NCBI GenBank assembly: GCA_023434425.1
Contig: JAEYSS010000200.1
Span: 1 to 9,544, forward strand
Origin: Pseudomonadota bacterium
GTDB lineage: Bacteria; Pseudomonadota; Alphaproteobacteria; Ferrovibrionales; Ferrovibrionaceae
Direction: 5' to 3'
Length of the DNA stretch: 9,544 bases
The notes beneath the pieces are model-generated. The model saw nothing but the letters and a program-made list of their open reading frames with translations, was not told where the DNA came from and did not search any database. Position numbers and translations under genes: made by a program. This document shows, one piece after another, positions 1 through 5,334 of the stretch; within the stretch, counting starts at the first letter, position 1, and every line of letters begins with the position of its first letter.

Positions 1-1531
1 TGAAGGCAGCGATGCGGTCATGGATAAGCAGGGCGGCCTGCACGGCCTGTTCAGGCGTCGCGAAAGCCGCCATCACCGCATCGCCAATAGTTTTGATCAG
101 GGCGCCGTCATGCTCGCGGATGGTTTCCGCCAGCACGCCGAAATGCCGCCGCACCAGACGATAGGCGGCGGCATCGCCCAACCGCTCATACAACGCGGTC
201 GACCCTTCCAGGTCCGTGAACATCAGGGTGATGCTGTCGATGCCGACATCCTCGCCGGCCCGCAACACCTGAGCCGGCAGCAGGTCGCGGAAAGCCTGCA
301 GGGTGGTCGTTTCATGGGCAGTCAGGGCGTCGCTGCGCCAGGCGCGCGATTCGATCACGAAGGTCAGTTCCCGGCTGCTGCGGTTATGCATCGCGATCAC
401 GCCGATGGCGTCGCCGGAACCCGCCCGCATCGTAAAGTTCGGTGCGCCGGTGTCTTCGGCTTCCATCGCCGGGAAGATGCCGCCGTCATGACTGACGACG
501 CATTCGCCACCGGGTTCCAGCGTGCGCAGCCGGTATTCGCCGGCCGGCAGCGTTGCGGCCACACGGCGCTGCTCGCCGGGCGCGAGGATCTGCTGAACCA
601 GGATGTGGCGCGAGACATGCGGGCCACCCATGCAGAATTCACCCTCGCCGATGCTGCGGATGGCGGCGGCCGGCCGGAAGCTGATCTCGATATTGCTGGT
701 GAAATTGCCGTCATAGGCAATGTTGCAGGAGGGGCAGTGCGCCTGTTTCGGCAATGCCTCCAGCGTGTCGGCTGATGCCTTGGCGCCGCCGCAGCGCGGG
801 CAGAGCAGGTTCCAGGCCAGGCCGAGCAGGCCGAGCCGGGCCGCATCGAGGCAGAGTTCGGCAACGTGGCGTACCGGAACCTGCCATTCCCGCGCCAGCC
901 TGCGCGGCCGGATGCGGATCAGGTCAACTTCCTGTGCCGTCGCGATATGGCGTGCGAGGCGGTCGGCGAGGTCATGGTGATAGGGGCCGGCGGCAATCTG
1001 GCGAGTCAGACTGTCGAGCCTCGCCCGCTGCTCCGGCGTCGGATCGGGTGGGGCATAGTCGAAGGGCATCTCGGCCTGTCCGAGGGCGAAGCTGCCGACC
1101 TGGCGGACCATATCTTCCAGCCCTTTGCCGATTTTATCGAGCAGCCCGGTGGCAAACAGGACATGGCCGACCACCCCCCGAGGCATGCCGGAGAGGCGGT
1201 AGGTGACGCGGCTTCCGCCATCGGGCCGGGCTTCGAGTTTCAGGGTCGGGCTGAGGCTTTTCAGTGGGCCGCGCCGGAAAATCCGGGTCTGGCGGAATTC
1301 GCGTTCGGTGATCCATTCGAAAGGCGGATCGTCCCATTCGACCGCGACACCCATATAGCTGGTGCTGGCGCGACGCTTTACCGAACCGTCGGCCTGGGTT
1401 TCTTCGACAACGGCGTATCTCGGCGTGCCGGCGGCTTCGTTGAAACGGGCGGTATCCGAGAGATAGGGCCACAGGGCTGCCGGCGGCGCCGGCAGCTCCC
1501 AGATCCAGACGCGCTCATGCTGCTTCTGCAT
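1..1531 (-). CDS. Class III adenylate cyclase with N-terminal SRPBCC-like and zinc-ribbon domains (3' part off the window)
   Basis: Predicted to make cyclic AMP from ATP. The first 510 residues are present and the end lies beyond base 1. Residues about 5-150 look like a START/SRPBCC (polyketide cyclase-like) ligand-binding fold. A middle region resembling the domain annotated DUF5939 in such cyclases follows, with a four-cysteine zinc ribbon (CPRC at C244/C247, CPSC at C266/C269). The cyclase homology domain begins near residue 432. FTDLEGST carries metal-binding D440 and IKTIGDAVMAAF carries D484. K480 sits where adenylyl cyclases have the adenine-selecting lysine and guanylyl cyclases have glutamate, so ATP is the likely substrate. 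No membrane segment is visible, so it is probably cytosolic. The ATG at 1531 is the first start after an in-frame TGA and has no Shine-Dalgarno sequence. It lies 56 nt after the lipoprotein gene, probably in one transcript. The domain reading is sound; the ligand is unknown. Confidence 0.92.
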   Translation of the reverse strand, partial: MQKQHERVWIWELPAPPAALWPYLSDTARFNEAAGTPRYAVVEETQADGSVKRRASTSYMGVAVEWDDPPFEWITEREFRQTRIFRRGPLKSLSPTLKLEARPDGGSRVTYRLSGMPRGVVGHVLFATGLLDKIGKGLEDMVRQVGSFALGQAEMPFDYAPPDPTPEQRARLDSLTRQIAAGPYHHDLADRLARHIATAQEVDLIRIRPRRLAREWQVPVRHVAELCLDAARLGLLGLAWNLLCPRCGGAKASADTLEALPKQAHCPSCNIAYDGNFTSNIEISFRPAAAIRSIGEGEFCMGGPHVSRHILVQQILAPGEQRRVAATLPAGEYRLRTLEPGGECVVSHDGGIFPAMEAEDTGAPNFTMRAGSGDAIGVIAMHNRSSRELTFVIESRAWRSDALTAHETTTLQAFRDLLPAQVLRAGEDVGIDSITLMFTDLEGSTALYERLGDAAAYRLVRRHFGVLAETIREHDGALIKTIGDAVMAAFATPEQAVQAALLIHDRIAAF

Positions 1532-1587
1532 GGAGCAGAAGCTAGCACGTCGGCGTCATTGGCAAGAGGCAGGTTCGGTGACGCGGA

Positions 1588-2124
1588 TCACATCGGCCGG
1601 GTGTTCGGGTCCGGTGCCGGTTCCGTGATGATGATGCCGGGCGGTAGGGGCCGCGACGGCGGCAGCGGCTGATGCGGCGGCTGGCTGTCAGGGTAGCTCG
1701 GGGTGCTGCCCGGCGCCTCATAGGGCATGGTGGCGAGTTGCGGCTCGGTGCGGCGACCGGGCGGGGTCATCGGCATGCGCGGATCGGCCAGAGCGCGCGG
1801 CGGCGCCGGCAGCTGGCGGCCTTCCAGCGAATAGGGGTCGGGTTCGGCATAGCAGTCGACCCCACCCAGCGTCTTGAAGCAGAAAACTTCCTGGCGGTCG
1901 GTCGGCTTGAAATTGCTGACGCAGTAGCTGCCTTCCACCACGATATTCTCGAGGTTGCAGGTCACGCCAAGGCGGTGCTCCACGCGCGCCTTGAAGATTT
2001 CGTAGCCGACGCCGGCAATGGTGCTCTGCGCCGTCGGAGTCAGATCCTTGCGCTGATCGGCGCAGGCGGATAGCAAACCGGCCAGCAGCATCGGCAACAA
2101 TACGCTCTGGATTGCGTAACGCAT
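1588..2124 (-). CDS. Small lipoprotein with a four-cysteine core and proline-rich tail, function unknown
   Basis: I do not recognise this 178-residue protein. It starts with a lipoprotein signal peptide: charged start, hydrophobic stretch, and a lipobox LSAC that puts the lipidated cysteine at C21. The residues after it (Ala-Asp) do not look like a classical inner-membrane retention signal, so the outer membrane is possible. The mature part has a compact core (about 30-95) with cysteines at 56, 68, 82 and 91, which could form two disulfides in the periplasm. The rest (about 100-178) is rich in proline and low in complexity, probably a disordered spacer. The start at 2124 is chosen because AGGAGAG lies 6 nt upstream and the signal peptide begins there; an in-frame ATG at 2184 would add 20 residues ahead of the signal peptide. 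It precedes the cyclase gene on the same strand. Confidence 0.85.
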   Translation of the reverse strand: MRYAIQSVLLPMLLAGLLSACADQRKDLTPTAQSTIAGVGYEIFKARVEHRLGVTCNLENIVVEGSYCVSNFKPTDRQEVFCFKTLGGVDCYAEPDPYSLEGRQLPAPPRALADPRMPMTPPGRRTEPQLATMPYEAPGSTPSYPDSQPPHQPLPPSRPLPPGIIITEPAPDPNTRPM

Positions 2125-2130
2125 GGGCTT

Positions 2131-2137
2131 CTCTCCT
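2131..2137 (-). promoter_or_regulatory. Ribosome binding site that fixes the lipoprotein start
   Basis: AGGAGAG on the minus strand ends 6 nt before the ATG at 2124. It decides in favour of this start over the in-frame ATG at 2184. It is one of only three strong Shine-Dalgarno sequences in the window. Confidence 0.8.
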
Positions 2138-2144
2138 GCACGCA

Positions 2145-2177
2145 GCCTCTCCTGAGGCCCGTCTGCCATTCTGGCAG
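2145..2177 (-). other. Two tandem small hairpins in the lipoprotein mRNA leader
   Basis: Two perfect inverted repeats lie side by side just upstream of the ribosome binding site. On the minus strand the first is CTGCCA-GAA-TGGCAG (2177-2163; 6-bp stem, 3-nt loop). The second is GCCTC-AGGA-GAGGC (2158-2145; 5-bp stem, 4-nt loop). The second loop shows an AGGA, a Shine-Dalgarno-like decoy, ahead of the true AGGAGAG at 2137-2131. They may affect stability or translation of the message. Stems this short also occur by chance in GC-rich DNA. Confidence 0.35.
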
Positions 2178-2201
2178 CATCCATTATCGTGCCCCGGCGT
2201 T

Positions 2202-2229
2202 TGAATATCCAGTTAAGTGATATGGTTAA
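2202..2229 (-). promoter_or_regulatory. Possible sigma70-type promoter for the lipoprotein-cyclase unit
   Basis: In an AT-rich patch that stands out from the GC-rich surroundings, the minus strand reads TTAACC (2229-2224), a 16-nt spacer, then TATTCA (2207-2202). Both boxes are imperfect matches to the sigma70 consensus. The site is about 80 nt upstream of the lipoprotein start, in the only long gap on this strand before it, so a promoter is expected here. The exact boxes are uncertain. Confidence 0.35.
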
Positions 2230-2237
2230 AATGCATT

Positions 2238-2262
2238 AGCCATGCCGCGAATGGCTGCGGCA
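2238..2262 (-). terminator. Overlapping inverted repeats just after the kinase stop, possible weak terminator
   Basis: Two alternative stems overlap here: AGCCAT (2238-2243) with ATGGCT (2251-2256), and TGCCGC (2243-2248) with GCGGCA (2257-2262). They cannot form together. On the minus strand they lie 10 to 34 nt after the histidine kinase stop codon, followed some nucleotides later by a short TTTT. The stems are short and the T-run is poor and displaced, so this is at best a weak or factor-assisted terminator. Confidence 0.3.
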
Positions 2263-2271
2263 GTACGAGGC

Positions 2272-3702
2272 TTAACCGCCAAATCGGGACGGCGCCTGCG
2301 GCAGGATGATGCGGAAGGTGGTGCCCAGTGGCCCGGTGCGGATCAGCTCCAGGTCGCCGCCATGGCCGCGGATCAGTTCGCGGGCGATGGCCAGTCCCAG
2401 TCCGGTGCCGCCGCTGCGCCCGCCACGAAACGGCTCGAACAGATGCGTGCGCGCCGCATCGCTTAAGCCGCCGCCGCTATCCGCCACTTCGATCACCACG
2501 TCGGTATCCGTCGCGGTCGCCGCCACCCGCAGATCGCCGCCCTGCGGCATGGCCTGCACGGCGTTGCGCATCAGGTTGTTCAACACGCGGTAGAGCTGGT
2601 CGGGATCGGCGTGCAGCGGCAGCGTTTCCGGCACTGCATTGTGCCAGCGGATGCCCGTACCGTCGGGCAGACCAAGTGCAGAGGCGACGTCGTCGACGAA
2701 ATTGCGCAGCGCGATCTGGCAGGTCTGCGGCGCGCGTTCTTCCGCCTTGCCGAACTGCAGCGTCTGCGCGCAAAGCGCAATCGCCCGGTCGATCGAGCCA
2801 ACCAGCCGCGGCGCCACCTGACGCACGGTTGGATCGTCCGAGGCCTCCAGGCGATCGGAGACCAGCTGGGCGGCGGCCAGCATGTTGCGCAGATCATGGC
2901 TGATCTTGCTGACGGCGATACCGAGCTGCGCCAGCCGCGTGCGCTGGGTCAGAGCCTGGCGCAAATCCTGCTGCATCATCTGCAGTTCGCGTTCAGCCAG
3001 ACCGAGTTCGTCGCGCCGCCGCGTGGGGCGGATGATCTGGCGCGCATCCTCCGGCGCTGCATGGAAGCCCACGATGCTGCCGATCAGGCGGCGGATCGGT
3101 CGCACCAGCAGCAGCTGCAGGCTGATGTAGACCAGGCTCCCGGTGGTCACCGAGATCAGCAATGCCACCCACAGCACACGCCAGGAGAAGTCGCGCAGGG
3201 CTTCGCTCATCGGCGCTGTCGGCAGCACAACCTCGATACGGGTTTGCGGATCGCGTGGCGACGGACCGAGCACACGGACATAGTCGGTGGGTGGCGCAAC
3301 CAGGACCATCACGGCATGCATGATCGCCTCCCACCACTGCTGGGTGGCAAGATCGACCGGCTTGCCCAGCATGGGAAGTTCCTGGCGGTCGCTCAGGATC
3401 AGCGCATTCGAATCCTTGCGCCGCATGGCAACCAGCTTGCCGCCCACATTGTGCAGCAGCTCGTCCTCGAGTTCGGCGCTTACCATGCCGTTCGGCGCCG
3501 CCAGCAACGCCAGCGCGGCCTGGTCGGCCAGTTCGATGCGAGCCTCAAGATAGCTGATGCGGAAGCGGCTCATCGCCGGCAGGTAGATCAGCACGGCCGA
3601 CAGCATGGTGAAGCCGACCGTGAGCAGCAGCAGCCGGCCGGACAGGCTGGCTGCCACGGGCGGACGCGGCAGATCGGTCGATGTATCCGGATCGGCGGTC
3701 AT
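2272..3702 (-). CDS. Membrane sensor histidine kinase with HAMP-like linker
   Basis: A 476-residue two-component sensor kinase in the inner membrane. Membrane segments at about 24-44 and 174-198 enclose a periplasmic sensor region of about 130 residues without a motif I recognise. A HAMP-like linker follows (about 198-250). The dimerisation and phosphoacceptor helix has SKISHDLRN with H269 as the phosphorylated histidine. The ATPase domain is complete: N box NNLMRNAVQA (375-384), G1 box DSGGG (408-412), F box FEPF (422-425) and G2 box GGTGLGLAIA (431-440), so it should be active. No response regulator lies next to it. It starts 21 nt after the flavoprotein stop, so the two are probably one transcript. 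The ATG at 3702 has no visible Shine-Dalgarno sequence, which fits translation linked to the upstream gene. The stimulus is unknown. Confidence 0.93.
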   Translation of the reverse strand: MTADPDTSTDLPRPPVAASLSGRLLLLTVGFTMLSAVLIYLPAMSRFRISYLEARIELADQAALALLAAPNGMVSAELEDELLHNVGGKLVAMRRKDSNALILSDRQELPMLGKPVDLATQQWWEAIMHAVMVLVAPPTDYVRVLGPSPRDPQTRIEVVLPTAPMSEALRDFSWRVLWVALLISVTTGSLVYISLQLLLVRPIRRLIGSIVGFHAAPEDARQIIRPTRRRDELGLAERELQMMQQDLRQALTQRTRLAQLGIAVSKISHDLRNMLAAAQLVSDRLEASDDPTVRQVAPRLVGSIDRAIALCAQTLQFGKAEERAPQTCQIALRNFVDDVASALGLPDGTGIRWHNAVPETLPLHADPDQLYRVLNNLMRNAVQAMPQGGDLRVAATATDTDVVIEVADSGGGLSDAARTHLFEPFRGGRSGGTGLGLAIARELIRGHGGDLELIRTGPLGTTFRIILPQAPSRFGG

Positions 3703-3723
3703 GGCGTGGAATAATACAATGTC

Positions 3724-5148
3724 TCAGTTAAAACGGGCGAGGAACTGCACCACGCGCCGGCCGAGCGGACTGAACAGTTTCGGACGGTAGAAGTCGCCCG
3801 CGGCCTGAGCGGCGGTGTTTCCGCGCGCCGGGAAGGGGGCAATCATGGCCTGCATCGCGCCGACGCCGAATCCCTTGCCGATGGCCAGGGCCCAGGGCTG
3901 CAACGCCTCTGCGGCTTGGGGGCCGACCGCGGCTGCACCGAGGATACCGCCCAGTGGCGTGGTCACGACTTTCAGCAGACCCTCGCTGCGGCCCTCGGCC
4001 AGCGCGCGCTCGTTCAGCGCGAAGGGCCGGCGCAGGATGCGGATGCCGCGGCCGGCCCGCCGGGCAGCGATTTCACTCTGGCCGACGAAGGCCAGTTCCG
4101 GGTCGCAGGGCACGAGGCCGGCAGCCGCATTTGACATGACGCTGGCAGGCAGCCGGAACAGCAGGTTCTTCAGCACCACGCCGGCGTGATGCAGCACGAC
4201 CGGGGTGGTGGCCTGCGGATCGATGGCGGCACCGATGGCGAAGATTTTCCGGTTGGCCGTGCGCAGCCTGCGATCCGCGACGATGCCCTGCGCACCGGTT
4301 TCGATGCCGGCGGCCATCGGATTGAGGGCGCTGTGGTCGGCCTGCCAGCCGGCAGCGAGCAGAAGGTGCGAGGCAGCAATGCGCGTGCTGCTGCCGTCGC
4401 CGTGGCGCAGGGTCAGTACGATACCCGGCACTGAATTCTCGACCTGCGCGATCTCGGTCTGCTCATGCAGGGTCACGCCATCGCGGCGCAGCGCATCGAT
4501 CGCCAGATCGCTCAGTTCCGGATCGTGGCGAGACAGGAACCGGCCCTGTTCAATCAGCGTGACCTTCACGCCGATACGGCAGAGGGCCTGCGCGAAGGCA
4601 ACGCCAGCCCCGCCGCCGCCGATGATCAGCAGATGCAGCGGGCGCTCGCTCAGGTCGAAGACGGACTGTGGCGTCAGGCACGGGACGTCGGTCAGACCAG
4701 GAATATCGGGCTGCGCGGGACGCGCCCCCGTCGCAATGACAAACCGTCTGGCCGTCACAGTACGATCGCCCACCGCGATGCTGTCGGACGACGTGAAGCG
4801 CGCTTCGCCCTGCAGAATCGTGACGCCGAAAGCAGCCAGGCGCTCGGGTGAGTCGTTGGCAGCCTGCAATGTCACCATATTTTTTGCATGGCGCAGCACT
4901 GCGGGGAAATCGATATCGGGTTCGTCATAACGGATGCCGAAGCTGGCGGCTTCGCGCCAGCCGGTCGCATGACGGGCGGCGGCGGCAAGCACCTGCAGCG
5001 GCAATTCGCCATGCAGGCGATGGCCGCCGAAACGGTGGCGCTCGATCAGGACGGTCCTGAGGCCCGACAACGCGCAGGCGGTCGCCACTGCAATGCCGCC
5101 GGTCCCCGCGCCGATGACGGCGATGTCGCAGTCGATGCTTTCGCTCAT
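3724..5148 (-). CDS. Degenerate FAD/NAD(P)-binding pyridine nucleotide-disulfide oxidoreductase homologue lacking the redox cysteines
   Basis: A 474-residue protein with the fold signatures of the dihydrolipoamide dehydrogenase/mercuric reductase family: FAD-binding GAGTGG (13-18) with E37 closing the first fold, the ATG motif at 140-141 region, an NAD-binding GGGGAG (177-182) with E200 ending the second fold, which hints at NADH, and a C-terminal dimerisation domain (about 345-460). The key chemistry is missing. Where the family has GGTCxNxGCxPSK, this protein reads GGHRLHGELPLQ (41-52), with no cysteine and one residue fewer. The usual GD flavin-contact motif reads IGAAID (305-310), and the C-terminal catalytic motif (HPT or PYPT..E) reads PFPARGNT. 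The frame is continuous with family-like sequence either side, so no frameshift is evident. Substrate unknown; it may be a pseudoenzyme or act without a disulfide. Start 5148 is chosen because the FAD motif follows within 12 residues; a TTG at 5244 would add 32 unlikely residues. Confidence 0.88.
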   Translation of the reverse strand: MSESIDCDIAVIGAGTGGIAVATACALSGLRTVLIERHRFGGHRLHGELPLQVLAAAARHATGWREAASFGIRYDEPDIDFPAVLRHAKNMVTLQAANDSPERLAAFGVTILQGEARFTSSDSIAVGDRTVTARRFVIATGARPAQPDIPGLTDVPCLTPQSVFDLSERPLHLLIIGGGGAGVAFAQALCRIGVKVTLIEQGRFLSRHDPELSDLAIDALRRDGVTLHEQTEIAQVENSVPGIVLTLRHGDGSSTRIAASHLLLAAGWQADHSALNPMAAGIETGAQGIVADRRLRTANRKIFAIGAAIDPQATTPVVLHHAGVVLKNLLFRLPASVMSNAAAGLVPCDPELAFVGQSEIAARRAGRGIRILRRPFALNERALAEGRSEGLLKVVTTPLGGILGAAAVGPQAAEALQPWALAIGKGFGVGAMQAMIAPFPARGNTAAQAAGDFYRPKLFSPLGRRVVQFLARFN

Positions 5149-5176
5149 GGCGCCAGCAAAGACAGAGGCACTTGCA

Positions 5177-5226
5177 GAGTCAAGCAATCGACTCGGGGCG
5201 GAATTTTCCCAGGCCGCCCCGTTTTT
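5177..5226. terminator. Terminator-like hairpin with T-run, plus a second inverted repeat, between the divergent flavoprotein and channel genes
   Basis: CGGGGCGG (5194-5201) pairs perfectly with CCGCCCCG (5214-5221) across a 12-nt loop and is followed on the plus strand by TTTTT (5222-5226). This has the form of an intrinsic terminator for plus-strand transcription. No plus-strand gene ends here, so it could attenuate a long channel leader or stop antisense transcripts coming from inside the flavoprotein gene. Directly before it is GAGTC (5177-5181) / GACTC (5190-5194), a 5-bp inverted repeat with 8-nt spacing that shares base 5194. On the minus strand both would lie in the flavoprotein leader or promoter and could be operator-like. 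No convincing sigma70 promoter was found for either gene in 5149-5334. Confidence 0.5.
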
Positions 5227-5279
5227 GCCGCAAAGGCGCGCCAAAGGAAGCTTTTAGCGTCCATTTGAGATATAGCTGA

Positions 5280-5295
5280 CCCGCATCCGCGCGGG
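5280..5295 (+). other. Small GC hairpin upstream of the channel gene
   Basis: CCCGC (5280-5284) and GCGGG (5291-5295) form a perfect 5-bp stem with a 6-nt loop, about 40 nt before the channel start. No T-run follows. It may structure the channel leader, which lacks a Shine-Dalgarno sequence, but a stem this short can be chance at this base composition. Confidence 0.25.
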
Positions 5296-5334
5296 CTTCG
5301 GTCCGTCGTCCGTCACAGATCCGCCATCCATGCC

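Noticed and set aside
20..775. A 251-codon open frame on the plus strand at the left edge
   Set aside because: It is antisense to the cyclase catalytic and middle domains and resembles no protein family.
866..1672. A 268-codon open frame on the plus strand opposite the cyclase
   Set aside because: The minus strand encodes a continuous cyclase with zinc ribbon and catalytic aspartates. The plus frame also runs into the end of the lipoprotein gene and has no domain.
2611..3714. A 367-codon open frame on the plus strand opposite the histidine kinase
   Set aside because: The kinase frame carries all expected motifs; the opposite frame has low-complexity His/Gln/Arg-rich sequence and no recognisable domain.
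4993..5028. Frameshift or sequencing error as the cause of the missing cysteines in the flavoprotein
   Set aside because: The sequence before (GAGTGG fold, VLIER) and after is family-like in the same frame, and the motif aligns codon by codon with one codon deleted. A single-base error cannot explain it, although resequencing would settle it.
5149..5244. N-terminal extension of the flavoprotein from a TTG at 5244
   Set aside because: It would place 32 residues of no family resemblance before the FAD fold and cross the hairpin region; the ATG at 5148 gives a normal N-terminus.
5231..5247. Direct repeat CAAAGG at 5231 and 5242 around a GGCGCGCC palindrome
   Set aside because: The 11-bp spacing is suggestive of a protein site, but two six-base copies are too little evidence to call one.
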